Assembly (NCBI GenBank): GCA_017465885.1
Contig: JAFTVG010000025.1
Coordinates: 1-51,111, forward strand
Source of the DNA: Clostridia bacterium
GTDB taxonomy: Bacteria; Bacillota; Clostridia; Oscillospirales; CAG-272
Length of the DNA: 51,111 bases
Reading direction: 5' to 3'
Part shown: piece by piece, positions 41,181 through 51,055 of the stretch
Numbering within the stretch: position 1 is the first letter of the stretch
How the letters are laid out: every line of letters starts with the position of its first letter
The notes under the pieces: generated by a model
The model's database searches: none
Told to the model about the DNA's origin: nothing
Seen by the model: only the letters and a program-made list of their open reading frames with translations
Made by a program: the position numbers and the translations under genes

Positions 41181-41846
41181 CTACCTATATTCGGTTTTGA
41201 GGATGCCGCGTTTTTTCAGCATCGGGCGCAACTTTACTGCATAAAAAAGGGTCAGTCTGCTCAAAAGAAGATCGTGCAGAAAAACGTATACGGGTAAAAA
41301 GAGAATGTAAAGTGATACCATCCCCCACTGAACCAAGTTCAAGCCGAAATAAAGAGCGTTGAGCTTTGAAGCAAAGAGCTGTAAGGCGGGGTCCTGAGGG
41401 TCAAGCTGTAAGGGCAGATCCGACAGAATGCTTTGAAAATCCAGCGGTCCGACAAAAAGCCTGAAGAACAAAAAGAGCATCAAGGAAAAGGCGGCGGACT
41501 GGATCAACATTTTGACCAAAATGGAGAGCCACTTGTTTTTGACTTTTTGATCCGTAACTGCCTTTAAAAAGGGGAACCAGCCAATGACAAAGGTATAGAC
41601 GATCACACCTGTATTGGCAGGTGTGATCAAAAAGCCCAGCATCGCCGTAACGGTAAAAACCGTAAAGGAAAACCGTTTACCGTATTCTAAGATCAGAAGC
41701 CAGAGCAGTCCTGCAGCAAGAGTTGCAACTGACAGATCAAGAACGTCAAAAAACTGTGCCGAAAGCAAAAGTAGTACGCCCAGCGCAGAGAAGATCCCTC
41801 CTCTTGCCGCGTATGAGGCGGCATATCTTACAGAATCCTTCTTCAT
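41181..41846 (-). CDS. Multi-pass membrane protein, 221 residues, unassigned
   Basis: The protein has about six hydrophobic segments ([75 protein letters not shown], then a C-terminal pair around [20 protein letters not shown]). The layout recalls small ECF-S-component or YybS-like proteins, but no diagnostic motif was found. It overlaps the J-domain gene by four bases (ATGA), so the two are translationally coupled. A role as membrane partner of the J-domain/DUF5685 pair is inferred only from the overlap. Confidence 0.7.
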   Translation of the reverse strand: MKKDSVRYAASYAARGGIFSALGVLLLLSAQFFDVLDLSVATLAAGLLWLLILEYGKRFSFTVFTVTAMLGFLITPANTGVIVYTFVIGWFPFLKAVTDQKVKNKWLSILVKMLIQSAAFSLMLFLFFRLFVGPLDFQSILSDLPLQLDPQDPALQLFASKLNALYFGLNLVQWGMVSLYILFLPVYVFLHDLLLSRLTLFYAVKLRPMLKKRGILKTEYR

Positions 41847-42436
41847 GGGCTAAAGAACCTGCAACAGAAGTTGAGGCAAAGCAGCGAGGTACACAGCGAA
41901 CAGCAGTCACAGCTGCAGGCGTTGGTGTTGCTTTTGCCCGTGCGCTCTGCGTGGCTGTTTCTGGCGTAGCGGATATTGTTTAAAGCTTCTCTGTATTCGC
42001 TGTTTTGGGGATCAAGATAGCAGGCGGTTTCAAAATACTTTTGCGCATCGTAATAAAAGCCCTTTCTTAAAAGAACGCAGCCCTTTAAGAAATTCCATTC
42101 CGCACCTCTGTCTGAGAGTGCAAAAATATCGAGCATCACCTCTGCTCTTGCGATGTTTCCTGCGTTGATCAGACGTCTGATCTGATCGTAGGTGGTACGG
42201 GGATCGTATTCTCCTTCGTATCCGGTTGTGCGCTGCCTTGAGGGGTTGGCGCGGCTTTTTTGGATCTCCTCGTAAGCTTCGTTGATCTCCTTCATTTTTT
42301 CTTCTGCGAGATCGCTCATGGGAGAGTTTACGTAGTTATCGGGGTGGTATTTTCTTGCCATTTCGCGATAGGCTTTTTTCACCTCCGCATCACTGGCGTC
42401 ACGGGAAATACCAAGAACCTTGTAGGGGTCATTCAT
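41843..42436 (-). CDS. J-domain protein with Cys-rich tail
   Basis: The 197-residue protein opens with a full J-domain ([23 protein letters not shown] at 31-33), so it can engage a DnaK-type Hsp70. The middle (~85-160) has TPR-like helices ([40 protein letters not shown]). The last 25 residues are unusual: [19 protein letters not shown] contains eight Cys with hydrophobic residues. There is no DnaJ zinc-finger or C-terminal substrate domain, so it is not DnaJ itself. It overlaps the DUF5685 gene by eight bases and the membrane-protein gene by four, forming a tight three-gene block. Confidence 0.88.
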   Translation of the reverse strand: MNDPYKVLGISRDASDAEVKKAYREMARKYHPDNYVNSPMSDLAEEKMKEINEAYEEIQKSRANPSRQRTTGYEGEYDPRTTYDQIRRLINAGNIARAEVMLDIFALSDRGAEWNFLKGCVLLRKGFYYDAQKYFETACYLDPQNSEYREALNNIRYARNSHAERTGKSNTNACSCDCCSLCTSLLCLNFCCRFFSP

Positions 42437-43310
42437 AGGTCTTGTCCTTTCTCTCGGACTTCCGGCTATTCGTTTTCTTTTTCTCGGTGTAAAGGGCTGA
42501 AAGAGCGGCGTCGTTCATACCGTAATAGAGCACGTTTTTCAAGATCTCCCGATAATTCTCGTTATAAACGGGGATCTTATCAAGAAGCAGATCGGCATCG
42601 TTTGCCAGGGCATCCAGCGCACTTTTTAATTCTTCCTTGTGAAGGCCTTCGGAAAAGGGGGTAAAGCGATGATGGCAAAGATCTTCCTCGTAATCATCGG
42701 CGGCATCTAAGAGATACAGCCATTTGCCAACGGTGGTGCCGAAGCGTTGAGCGGCAAAAGAGCGTAGCTCGTCTTCTATCCCATGGGATGCGATCACAGA
42801 AAGCAGGGCAGAGGAGCAAAGTGCCATTTCGTCGGGCGAATATGAGCCCTTATTTTCCATTTCAAACAGGTCGTTCATAACGCCTTCGATCTGCTTTGTG
42901 GGCAGATTGGTGCATTTTTCTGCCTTTTTCAGTGAATATCGGAAGTAGGGCAAAAGAAGCTTGCTGAGGCTTGCTTTAAAAAATGATTCGTCTCTTGCGT
43001 TGTCCTTAAGCTTATAATAGTTCAAAAGTGCCGCACAGCCCGCACAGTATTGAAGCAGGTCGTTTTCAACGGCATAGCTCTCTCTTTCGGGATGAAGGAG
43101 AGAGGGGGGGCGTTTCTTTTGTACGGTGTCGACCGCGCAAAGCTCGGCTCTGAAAAGGTAAAGAAAGGCAAAGTCATAGGATAAGGTCAGACAGGAAAAG
43201 AGTCCGGTACGCCGTCGTTGTGTTTTACAAAGTCCGCAATATACGGAGCGATAGAGAGAAAGCTGTTTTACCTTCAGCTCCGAAACAACGGGGCGTATAT
43301 ATCCAAACAT
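42429..43310 (-). CDS. DUF5685 family protein with two Asp-rich motifs
   Basis: The 293-residue protein has the DUF5685 N-terminus [14 protein letters not shown] and [10 protein letters not shown] (C25, C28), with a second Cys pair [12 protein letters not shown] (C89, C92). Two acidic motifs are spaced as in all-alpha isoprenoid synthases: KDNARDE (D103, D107, E108) and [16 protein letters not shown] (D202, D205, D206, D210). The second resembles the NxxRDxxxDxxxGR motif of squalene/phytoene synthases. The family has no established function; the isoprenoid link is inference. The start at 43310 follows AAAGGA and the family N-terminus; five extra upstream residues are rejected. It leads the operon with the J-domain gene. 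Confidence 0.8.
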   Translation of the reverse strand: MFGYIRPVVSELKVKQLSLYRSVYCGLCKTQRRRTGLFSCLTLSYDFAFLYLFRAELCAVDTVQKKRPPSLLHPERESYAVENDLLQYCAGCAALLNYYKLKDNARDESFFKASLSKLLLPYFRYSLKKAEKCTNLPTKQIEGVMNDLFEMENKGSYSPDEMALCSSALLSVIASHGIEDELRSFAAQRFGTTVGKWLYLLDAADDYEEDLCHHRFTPFSEGLHKEELKSALDALANDADLLLDKIPVYNENYREILKNVLYYGMNDAALSALYTEKKKTNSRKSERKDKTYE

Positions 43311-43346
43311 CGCATATCCTTTCAAGAGATGATCACAATCACATAC

Positions 43347-43375
43347 AGTATACCATACTTGCTGAAAAAAGTAAA
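43347..43375 (-). promoter_or_regulatory. Predicted promoter of the DUF5685 operon
   Basis: On the minus strand, TTTACT (43375-43370), a 17-base spacer and TATACT (43352-43347). Confidence 0.5.
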
Positions 43376-43468
43376 GAATAATTTTGTGAATTCTTTTGGA
43401 TGAGAAAGATCACTATAGTAGTATAGCAGTAAATTATCAACCCATCTTCAACAGTGCGGTCATTTTTT

Positions 43469-44065
43469 TCATAAGGGAAAGAGAAGTCCCCAATGAGTGA
43501 ATTGAATACAAAGGGAGCAGTATCCCGAAAACTCTTCGGCAAGATCCTTGAAAACGAGCCGTTGTACCCCTGAAAGAGTACTGATATCTTCCTTGATCGG
43601 AAGGGCTTTACATAAAGAAATTCCAAAAAGACAAAGGGTCATCAGCCGTTCGGCACTTTCGTCCCCAAAGCGCTCACAGCTTTTTTTGGGTGCACAGAAG
43701 GAGACCAGCTCGGCTGAGATCTCATTTGTGCATTTTGCAAGGGGGAGAAGATGCGCATTTAAGGCGGGAATATTATAGAGCCTGCAAAGCCGAGGGATCC
43801 TGAATAAGACCTGTTGGCAGTTGAAGCTCAGCGCGGTAAGACAGATGCAGTATTTCCTTTTTTCAGGAGGGAAAAGCTCCATTCTTCTTTGTAAGGTCAG
43901 CTTTTTGAACAGTGCGTCAGACTGTGCGTATAGCTTTTTTTCCGTTTCTGTGCAGTCTTGCCCCTGAAAAAAACAAAGAAGCAGGTCTGATGCCTGCCCT
44001 TGACATCTGACGTAGGGGACGAACTGACTAAAAAAATCAAAGCTATCTATAGTGTGAACGATCAT
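43469..44065 (-). CDS. Orphan Cys-rich protein, 198 residues
   Basis: The family is not recognised. The protein begins MIVHTIDSFDFFSQFVPYVR and has about a dozen Cys, for example CICLTALSFNCQQV, RLCRLYNIPALNAH and CEGF-like CERFGDES, spread without a clear ligand pattern. No signal peptide or long membrane helix is visible. AAAGG lies 11 bases before the ATG on the minus strand. It is separated from the DUF5685 gene by 158 bp and may be transcribed alone. The function is open; it could be species-specific. Confidence 0.5.
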   Translation of the reverse strand: MIVHTIDSFDFFSQFVPYVRCQGQASDLLLCFFQGQDCTETEKKLYAQSDALFKKLTLQRRMELFPPEKRKYCICLTALSFNCQQVLFRIPRLCRLYNIPALNAHLLPLAKCTNEISAELVSFCAPKKSCERFGDESAERLMTLCLFGISLCKALPIKEDISTLSGVQRLVFKDLAEEFSGYCSLCIQFTHWGLLFPL

Positions 44066-44190
44066 AACGGTTATACCTTTCGGCTTTTGCGGCGTCGCGG
44101 CTGTCGGGGGAAGGGTCGGGAAGCCGCGTGCACTCTTCCTTATTTATATTGAAAAAAGCGGAAGAACTATGCGGAATAAGCGAAAGTACC

Positions 44191-44219
44191 TTGATTTTTT
44201 TTGAAATTTATGATATGAT
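44191..44219 (+). promoter_or_regulatory. Predicted promoter of the rlmN-prpC-prkC-lepA-hemW cluster
   Basis: TTGATT (44191-44196), a 17-base spacer and TATGAT (44214-44219). A better -10 (TATAAT, 44228-44233) lies nearby but lacks a -35 at good spacing. Confidence 0.5.
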
Positions 44220-44262
44220 GTATTTGTTATAATATACCTATCGGCAGAAGGAGGATGGAAGA

Positions 44263-45324
44263 ATGAATGAGCTTGCGGTAAAAGCGGATATACTGTCCAT
44301 GACCAAGGATGAATTGACAGCATTCGTTGGCACGCTCGGTTTTCCTGCATTCAGAGCGAAACAGCTTTTTGAGTGGATGTATAAGGGTGTTTCCATTGAA
44401 GAAATGTCCAATCTGCCCTCTGCTTTCAAGGAGGCACTTGTCCAAAATGCATTATACGCACTGCCTGTGGTGGCAAACAAGCTCGTCTCCCGTATAGACG
44501 GTACGGTGAAATTTCTTTTCCGTCTTCACGACGGACAGTACGTTGAAAGCGTGGTCATGGACTATGAGCATGGCTTGAGCATTTGTATTTCAAGTCAGGC
44601 GGGCTGTAGGATGGGCTGTAAGTTTTGTGCCTCCACCCTTCAGGGCAAGGATCGGGATCTTTTGCCTTCGGAACTTCTTGGGCAGGTTCTGGTTGCCCAA
44701 AGAGAAGTGGGGAAGAGGATCTCCAGTCTTGTAATGATGGGCATTGGCGAGCCGCTTGACAATTACGACAACGTCCTGCGCTTCTTGCACCTGATCACCT
44801 CTGCCGACGGATTGAATCTGGGGGCTCGGCATATCTCGCTTTCAACCTGCGGTGTGGTAGACAAGATCTACGCTCTTGCCAAGGAAAATCTTCAGATCAC
44901 GCTATCTATCTCGCTTCACGCCTATGATGACGAAAAGCGGTCTGCCATTATGCCGGTGAATAACAAATGGAACATTGATAGCCTTCTTACTGCCTGCGCC
45001 CACTATTTCAGGGTAACGGGCAGAAGGATCTCCTTCGAGTATACCCTGATCTCAGGTGTGAACGATGACGAGGAGGGTGCCAGAAAGCTGGCACGGCTTT
45101 TAAAGAGCTATATGAAAAATATGCCTTTGCACGTGAACCTGATTCCCGTCAACCCTGTAGAAGAACGGGGATTTGACCGAAGCAGCAAGGAGCGCGTGGA
45201 GAGCTTTAAGAAAACGTTGATTTCAGAAAAGGTCAACGCCACTGTACGCAGAAAGCTGGGCTCGGATATCGATGCCTCCTGCGGACAGCTTCGACACAAA
45301 AAGAGAAAGGAGGAAGGCAGTTGA
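44263..45324 (+). CDS. rlmN: 23S rRNA/tRNA adenine-C2 methyltransferase RlmN
   Basis: The 353-residue radical SAM enzyme has CRMGCKFCAST as its 4Fe-4S motif, GIGEPLDNYDNV, HISLSTCGVV, and the C-terminal acceptor Cys in GSDIDASCGQL that forms the methyl-thio intermediate. It methylates A2503 of 23S rRNA and A37 of some tRNAs at C2. AAGGAGG lies before the ATG. It starts the classic Bacillota rlmN-prpC-prkC block; its TGA overlaps the TTG start of prpC by four bases. Confidence 0.97.
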   Translation: MNELAVKADILSMTKDELTAFVGTLGFPAFRAKQLFEWMYKGVSIEEMSNLPSAFKEALVQNALYALPVVANKLVSRIDGTVKFLFRLHDGQYVESVVMDYEHGLSICISSQAGCRMGCKFCASTLQGKDRDLLPSELLGQVLVAQREVGKRISSLVMMGIGEPLDNYDNVLRFLHLITSADGLNLGARHISLSTCGVVDKIYALAKENLQITLSISLHAYDDEKRSAIMPVNNKWNIDSLLTACAHYFRVTGRRISFEYTLISGVNDDEEGARKLARLLKSYMKNMPLHVNLIPVNPVEERGFDRSSKERVESFKKTLISEKVNATVRRKLGSDIDASCGQLRHKKRKEEGS

Positions 45325-46097
45325 ACGGATACGGAAAAACAGACGTGGGCAGAAAGCGTCTGGTCAATCAGGACACTTTTTCTGCGGTTAAATATGAAAA
45401 CGACTGCTTCGTTGCCGTTGTTTGCGACGGGATGGGCGGAGCTGCCGGCGGCGGCATTGCCAGCTCGATCGCAAAGGATATCTTCCTTACCGAGCTTGAG
45501 AAGCTGTTGGACTCCTATTTTGCTTTTCCCGAGAGTCAAGGGGCACCTCAGGTGATCCTGCCTCGTCTGCTGCGCAACGCCGTTTTGGCGTGCAACTCCT
45601 TTACCTACGATCTTGCGGTGAGGGATCACAGTCTTCACGGTATGGGCACGACCCTTGTTGCCGCACTGATCTACGAGGATACTCTTTACGCCTGCAACGT
45701 GGGTGACAGCCGCCTTTACGGCTTTACCGCAAGCGGGGTCGTACGTCAGATCACCAAGGACCATTCGTACGTTCAGGCGCTTGTGGACAGCGGCAGGATC
45801 AGTGCGGACGATGCCCGTACCAGCTCGAGAAAAAACATCATCACCAGAGCCATCGGGATTGAGGCAACCGTGGAGCCCGACATTTTCGTGGTTGGCAAGG
45901 ATGAGAGTATGCGGTATTATCTGCTTTGCTCCGACGGTTTATCCAATCTGCTTGACGAAAAGGATCTGACAAGGATCGTCCTTCAGCCCACGGAGCTTTT
46001 AAGCCTTGAAAAGAAGGTAGAGTGTCTTGTGGAGCTTGCCAACGAGCGGGGAGGAAACGACAATATCACTGCGTATCTGCTTGATACCAAGGGGTAA
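45321..46097 (+). CDS. prpC: PP2C-type Ser/Thr protein phosphatase PrpC
   Basis: The 258-residue phosphatase has the PPM/PP2C metal motifs VGRKRLVNQDTF, VVCDGMGGAAGGG, GTTLVAALI, NVGDSRLYGF, DHSYVQ and GGNDNITAYLL. It reverses phosphorylation by the neighbouring PASTA kinase and acts in the cytosol with Mn2+. The start is TTG, supported by AAAGGAGG seven bases upstream and by the four-base overlap with rlmN, which points to translational coupling. Confidence 0.95.
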   Translation: MNGYGKTDVGRKRLVNQDTFSAVKYENDCFVAVVCDGMGGAAGGGIASSIAKDIFLTELEKLLDSYFAFPESQGAPQVILPRLLRNAVLACNSFTYDLAVRDHSLHGMGTTLVAALIYEDTLYACNVGDSRLYGFTASGVVRQITKDHSYVQALVDSGRISADDARTSSRKNIITRAIGIEATVEPDIFVVGKDESMRYYLLCSDGLSNLLDEKDLTRIVLQPTELLSLEKKVECLVELANERGGNDNITAYLLDTKG

Positions 46098-46123
46098 TTA
46101 CAAAAACCGAAAAGGAATTTTAT

Positions 46124-47968
46124 ATGAGCCATTATGAACAGTATATTGGCAAGGTCTTTGATGAGCGCTACCGTATAGACGCCGTTTTGGGCGTGGGCGG
46201 AATGGCGGCAGTTTTATATGCCTTTGACTTGAAGGAGCAGCAAAAGGTCGCCGTAAAGATGCTCAGGGAGGAGATCTCAGACGATAAACAGGCGGTTCGT
46301 CAGTTTATCACAGAGAGCAAGGCTGTTGCAATGCTCGATCATCCCAATGTCGTCAAGATCCTTGACGTGGTGATCAGAGAAGAGACCAAATATATCGTGA
46401 TGAGTTATATCGAGGGTGAAACCTTGCGCAGCTATATGGACCGCGTGGGCGTTTTACCGCTGAACAAAACCATCGATATCCTTCTTCAGATCCTGGATGC
46501 CTTGGATCACGCGCACAGCAAGGGCGTTGTTCATCGAGATATCAAGCCTCAGAACATTCTGATGCTGAAAAACGGAAAGGTCGTTGTGACCGATTTCGGC
46601 ATTGCCAAAATTGCAGATTCCGATACAGTCAGCGACGACAAGACCATCGGAACGGTCTATTATATCAGCCCCGAGCAGGCTGAAGGTGCTGCCATTGACC
46701 ACAGAAGTGATATTTATTCGCTGGGTGCAATGCTTTTTGAAATGATTACGGGAAAGCTGCCCTTCAATGCCGACAGCACTGTTGCCATTGCATTAAAGCA
46801 GATCAACGAGCCGACTCCTTCTCCCAGAGACCACGTACCCACTATTCCGGTTGGGATGGAGCAGATCGTGCGCTATGCCATGGAAAAGGCGCCCGAGAAC
46901 CGCTTCCAGACTGCTTTGCAGATGAAGGCGTACGTGGAAGAACTGCAAAGAGATCCCTTTGCGGAATTTGCCATTGCTCCCGCAGATCAGTATCGTATCG
47001 CGCAGGAGGAGGCAAAAAAGGCAAAAAAGAAAAAAGAACAGGAAGAGCTGCAGGCACTTGCCGATAAAAAAGAGCAGGAAAAGCAGCGGAAAAAAGAATC
47101 GGAGGAAGAAGTGATCAGGATCAAGGGAGACAGCTGGTCTCCTATACCCGTTATGTTGGGTATATTGATGGCGTTCGTGTTGGTGCTGACCGTAGCAGGC
47201 TTTTATGCCGTGAAGAACGTTTTCTGGGACAGCGATCTCAACGTGTTTAAGGATAATTCGGGAGAAAACGTCATTATCGGTGATTTCGTCGGAAAGCCTT
47301 TTACCGATGCCGATCAAGCCCACCTGACCGAGGATCTTGGGTATCATAAGGTCACGGTCAGCTATGAATACAGCGAGGTCGTTGCAACGGGGCTGGTGAT
47401 CTCCCAGGATCCCGTGGCGGGTCAGGTCAGAAAGCTCAACGCGGTGGAGTTGAAGATCGTGGTCAGTCTGGGCAGTAATGCGGTTGAAAACACTCTGCCG
47501 GATTATACGATGGCGGATTACAGAGTGATCGGTGCCAAGCTTGCCGACCGTGGATACAAGGTGGAGCTGGTACCCGTAGAGAGCTCCGCCCTTGAAAGTG
47601 CGCTGATCTTAAAGACCGAGCCTGCGGCAGGAAGTAAGGTCTATGATGGAATGACGGTCAGGATCTATTACAGTGCCAGCCCGAAAGCAACTACTGTCGT
47701 ATACAACTTCCCCGAGTTTGAGGGAATGAGCGAGACGGATGCCGCCTATTACGTGGATACCCACGAGCTCAATCTGATCTCTGTAAAATACGAGTATTCC
47801 GATACGGTAGAAAAGGGAAAGGTGATCTTTTCAAGCGTATCAAAGGGACCCAAGCCCAAGCTCACCCCCCTTTCGCTGGTAGTCAGTCTTGGCGTTGATC
47901 CGGATACCATTCCCGTGCCCCCTTCAACCGGCGATCAGATCGAGCCCTCTGCCGATATAACGGCATAA
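46124..47968 (+). CDS. prkC: PASTA-domain Ser/Thr protein kinase PrkC
   Basis: The 614-residue Hanks-type kinase has a Gly-rich loop LGVGGMAAVLYAF, the catalytic VHRDIKPQNIL, VTDFGIAKI and SPEQAEGAAIDHRSDIYSLG. A Lys/Glu-rich juxtamembrane stretch follows (KKAKKKKEQEEL, ~295-330), then one membrane helix (~340-362). Three extracellular PASTA repeats (~380-595) end in VSLG, YYS and VSLG. The PASTA part senses muropeptides or lipid II in related kinases and controls growth, division and spore revival. It is co-transcribed with prpC (26-bp gap). In most Bacillota rsgA follows; here lepA follows instead. Confidence 0.96.
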   Translation: MSHYEQYIGKVFDERYRIDAVLGVGGMAAVLYAFDLKEQQKVAVKMLREEISDDKQAVRQFITESKAVAMLDHPNVVKILDVVIREETKYIVMSYIEGETLRSYMDRVGVLPLNKTIDILLQILDALDHAHSKGVVHRDIKPQNILMLKNGKVVVTDFGIAKIADSDTVSDDKTIGTVYYISPEQAEGAAIDHRSDIYSLGAMLFEMITGKLPFNADSTVAIALKQINEPTPSPRDHVPTIPVGMEQIVRYAMEKAPENRFQTALQMKAYVEELQRDPFAEFAIAPADQYRIAQEEAKKAKKKKEQEELQALADKKEQEKQRKKESEEEVIRIKGDSWSPIPVMLGILMAFVLVLTVAGFYAVKNVFWDSDLNVFKDNSGENVIIGDFVGKPFTDADQAHLTEDLGYHKVTVSYEYSEVVATGLVISQDPVAGQVRKLNAVELKIVVSLGSNAVENTLPDYTMADYRVIGAKLADRGYKVELVPVESSALESALILKTEPAAGSKVYDGMTVRIYYSASPKATTVVYNFPEFEGMSETDAAYYVDTHELNLISVKYEYSDTVEKGKVIFSSVSKGPKPKLTPLSLVVSLGVDPDTIPVPPSTGDQIEPSADITA

Positions 47969-47998
47969 GCAAACCATAAGAACCGAAAGAAACGACAA

Positions 47999-49819
47999 AT
48001 GAGTAACGAAAAGAAAAAACGAATTCACACGAGAAATTTCTGTATTATCGCACACATCGACCACGGTAAGTCTACTCTTGCCGACCGCCTTTTGGAGGCG
48101 ACCAAAACGGTAACCACTCGCGAAATGGAAGCACAGCTTCTTGACAATATGGATCTTGAAAAGGAGCGGGGGATTACCATCAAGGCGCGTGCCGTAAAGA
48201 TCGAATATCCTGCACCAGACGGCGAGACTTACCATTTGAATCTGATCGACACCCCCGGCCACGTGGACTTCAACTATGAGGTCTCAAGATCACTGAATGC
48301 CTGCGAAGGTGCTCTTTTGGTGGTGGACGCTACCCAGGGCATTCAGGCGCAGACTCTTGCAAACGCCTATCTTGCGGTAGACGGCAATCTGGAGATCGTC
48401 CCTGTGGTCAACAAGATCGATCTGCCCTCCGCACGGATCGACGAGGTCAGAAAGGAGATCGAGGACGTGATCGGTATTCCCGCCGAGGGGTGTCCTGCCG
48501 TTTCTGCAAAGGCAGGATTGAACATTCCCGACGTTCTTGAGGCGATCGTCCGCGACATTCCCGCACCCGATGGTGATGAAGAAGCTCCCTTGAAGGCATT
48601 GATCTTCGACTCTTACTACGATCCCTATTTGGGGGTAGTGGTCAATATCCGTGTTTTTGACGGTAAGATCAAGGCAGGGAGCGTCATCAAGATGATGCAT
48701 ACGGGTGCCACCTTTGAGGTCATCGAGGTGGGTACTATGTCTCCCTTTGGTTTGAACCGCTGTGACGAGCTTTCGGCTGGTGACGTCGGTTATTTTACCG
48801 CAAGCATCAAAACCGTGGCTGACACGCAGGTTGGCGACACGGTTACCACGGTAGAGGATGGGGCTAACGAGCCTCTTCCGGGCTTTAAAAAGGCACAGCC
48901 CATGGTTTTCGCGGGAATTTATCCTGCAGACGGAAGCAGATACGGTGATCTTAGAGACGCTCTTGAAAAGCTGAATTTGAACGATGCCGCCCTGACCTTT
49001 GAGCCCGAGACCTCCGTAGCACTGGGTTTCGGCTTCCGTTGCGGATTTTTGGGTCTGCTTCATATGGAGATCATAGAGGAGCGTCTTGAAAGAGAGTTTA
49101 ATCTGGATCTGATCACCACCGCACCCAGCGTCATCTATAAGATCGTGAAGCGGGGAGGAGAAACGCTCTATATTGACAATCCCTCAAACTATCCCTCTGC
49201 CGATGAGATCGAGGTTGCCTACGAGCCGATGGTCAAGGCAAGCATCATTACTCCCACCGATTTCGTGGGCGGAATTATGGATCTGTGTCAGGACCGTCGC
49301 GGCACCTTCAAGGACATGAAATACATCGATTCCACCAGAGTGGAGCTTCATTATCTGTTGCCCCTGAACGAGATCGTTTATGACTTTTTCGATGCGTTGA
49401 AGAGCCGCAGTAAGGGCTATGCCTCTTTAGACTACGAGCTTGACGACTACGTAGCAAGCAAGCTGGTGAAGATGGACATCCTTCTCAACGGCGACCCTGT
49501 GGACGCGCTTTCCTTTATCGTGCACACAGACAAGGCGTACGGCAGAGCAAGAAAGCTGACCGAAAAGTTAAAGGAAAATATTCCCCGTCAGCTTTTTGAA
49601 ATTCCTGTTCAGGCGGCGATCGGCGGAAAGGTCATTGCAAGAGAAACGGTCAAGGCAATGCGCAAGGACGTGCTTGCCAAGTGCTACGGCGGTGACATTA
49701 CCCGTAAGAAGAAGCTGCTTGAGAAGCAGAAGGAGGGTAAAAAGAAGATGCGCCAGTTAGGCTCTGTTCAGGTTACCCCCGAGGCATTTATGGCGGTGTT
49801 GAAGCTGGATGATGAATAA
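47999..49819 (+). CDS. lepA: Elongation factor 4 (LepA)
   Basis: The 606-residue translational GTPase has G1 [16 protein letters not shown]2/switch [13 protein letters not shown]3 DTPGHVDF and G4 NKIDLP, then EF-G-like domains II, III and V and the LepA-specific C-terminal domain ([40 protein letters not shown]). It binds ribosomes, can back-translocate tRNAs and helps 30S biogenesis or stress growth. Its 3' end overlaps the hemW start by 11 bases, the common lepA-hemW pairing in Bacillota. Confidence 0.98.
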   Translation: MSNEKKKRIHTRNFCIIAHIDHGKSTLADRLLEATKTVTTREMEAQLLDNMDLEKERGITIKARAVKIEYPAPDGETYHLNLIDTPGHVDFNYEVSRSLNACEGALLVVDATQGIQAQTLANAYLAVDGNLEIVPVVNKIDLPSARIDEVRKEIEDVIGIPAEGCPAVSAKAGLNIPDVLEAIVRDIPAPDGDEEAPLKALIFDSYYDPYLGVVVNIRVFDGKIKAGSVIKMMHTGATFEVIEVGTMSPFGLNRCDELSAGDVGYFTASIKTVADTQVGDTVTTVEDGANEPLPGFKKAQPMVFAGIYPADGSRYGDLRDALEKLNLNDAALTFEPETSVALGFGFRCGFLGLLHMEIIEERLEREFNLDLITTAPSVIYKIVKRGGETLYIDNPSNYPSADEIEVAYEPMVKASIITPTDFVGGIMDLCQDRRGTFKDMKYIDSTRVELHYLLPLNEIVYDFFDALKSRSKGYASLDYELDDYVASKLVKMDILLNGDPVDALSFIVHTDKAYGRARKLTEKLKENIPRQLFEIPVQAAIGGKVIARETVKAMRKDVLAKCYGGDITRKKKLLEKQKEGKKKMRQLGSVQVTPEAFMAVLKLDDE

Positions 49820-50951
49820 GATAGGAATATACGTGCACATCCCCTTTTGCAAAAGCAAATGCGGCTACTGTGATTTTTATTCCCGATGTGATCTGTCAAA
49901 AGCGGAGCGTTACGTAGACGCTCTGCTTTTGCAGTTTGATGCCTGGAAGCGGCTGCTTGCCGACCGATCGATAGACAGCGTATATATCGGAGGCGGAACG
50001 CCTACGGTGATCGGCGACATCCTGCTTTTGCGGGTCATAAGGGGCATTTTTGACCGTTTTTGTATAGAGAGCGGAGCGGAATTCACTATTGAAGCTAACC
50101 CCGGTACGGTGGACCAAAACAGCCTTGATGCATATCGGAAGGCGGGAGTGAATCGGATCAGCTTCGGTGTGCAAAGCGCAAATGACGCTCTGCTTTGCCG
50201 TATCGGGCGCATCCATAATTACAATCAGGCGCGGCAAGCCATTCTTTGGGCAAAAGAGGCGGGCTTTGACAATCTTAGTGCCGATCTGATGTACGCTCTG
50301 CCGGATCAAAGCAAGGAAGATCTGTTATTGAGCATTGAACGTCTTTCGGATCTTCCCCTGAGCCATATTTCTATGTATGGCTTGAAGGTGGAGGAAAATA
50401 CTCCCTTCGGAAGAGATCCCGATCTTGCATTGCCCGACGAGGAGGAGCAGTGTGCGATGTATCTTGAGGGAGTTGAAATGCTTGCTCAAAGGGGCTTTAC
50501 CCAGTATGAGATCAGCAATTTCGCAAAAGACGGCAAGGTCAGCAGGCACAATTTGAGATACTGGAAACGGGAAGAGTATATCGGATTTGGCTGTGCCGCA
50601 CATTCCTTTTATGAAGGACGACGCTTTTTTGTTCCTCGATCGCTTGAGCAATTTTTAAATGCATCCGAGTATGCCTTTCCCTCGGCACTGTATACCGTTG
50701 AAGAGCTTTCTTTAAAGGACGTGCGGGAGGAGCAGATTCTCTTGCCTTTACGTACCGCTTACGGTGTTTCAAAGAAAGGGCTGCTTTTGCTTGTCGACGA
50801 AGAAAAGAGATCGATGGTTGAAGGCTATCTGTCTTCCCTTGAGCGGGGGGGATACGCGGCAATGAGAGATGAAAACCTCTTTCTAACTCCTCGTGGAATG
50901 CTTTTGAGCAATACGATCATCAGCGATCTTCTCTGTTATCTTGACGAATAA
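49809..50951 (+). CDS. hemW: HemW-like radical SAM protein (heme chaperone family)
   Basis: The 380-residue protein has [18 protein letters not shown] with the CxxxCxxC cluster and [30 protein letters not shown] follows, then [14 protein letters not shown] and a C-terminal HemN-like domain ([21 protein letters not shown]). The motif set fits HemW rather than true coproporphyrinogen dehydrogenase HemN, so heme trafficking rather than synthesis is the likely role; no other heme genes are nearby. Two adjacent ATGs (49809 and 49812) are possible starts inside the lepA 3' end. In many Bacillota hrcA-grpE-dnaK follow; here an insertion element interrupts. Confidence 0.92.
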   Translation: MMNKIGIYVHIPFCKSKCGYCDFYSRCDLSKAERYVDALLLQFDAWKRLLADRSIDSVYIGGGTPTVIGDILLLRVIRGIFDRFCIESGAEFTIEANPGTVDQNSLDAYRKAGVNRISFGVQSANDALLCRIGRIHNYNQARQAILWAKEAGFDNLSADLMYALPDQSKEDLLLSIERLSDLPLSHISMYGLKVEENTPFGRDPDLALPDEEEQCAMYLEGVEMLAQRGFTQYEISNFAKDGKVSRHNLRYWKREEYIGFGCAAHSFYEGRRFFVPRSLEQFLNASEYAFPSALYTVEELSLKDVREEQILLPLRTAYGVSKKGLLLLVDEEKRSMVEGYLSSLERGGYAAMRDENLFLTPRGMLLSNTIISDLLCYLDE

Positions 50952-50996
50952 ATAAATATCCCCCCGTAAATGCACAAGTCCGTTAAAAACGGACAA

Positions 50997-51025
50997 TTGA
51001 AAAAAAGACCCTCCTATGGTAGAAT
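50997..51025 (+). promoter_or_regulatory. Predicted transposase promoter
   Basis: TTGAAA (50997-51002), a 17-base spacer and TAGAAT (51020-51025). The -10 overlaps the left arm of the hairpin at 51010-51048. Confidence 0.7.
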
Positions 51026-51048
51026 AGAAATATATCTACCATAGGAGG
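51010..51048 (+). promoter_or_regulatory. Hairpin that sequesters the transposase ribosome site
   Basis: CCTCCTATGGTAGA (51010-51023) is the exact complement of TCTACCATAGGAGG (51035-51048), with an 11-base loop. The right arm contains the full AGGAGG ribosome site (51043-51048). A transcript starting at the element's own promoter (near 51032) lacks the left arm, whereas read-through RNA from hemW contains it. Confidence 0.75.
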
Positions 51049-51055
51049 AATTTTT

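Noticed and set aside
41181..41846. Assignment of the membrane protein as an ECF transporter S component.
   Set aside because: Helix number is compatible, but no substrate-binding motif and no EcfA/T genes are nearby, so it is left unassigned.
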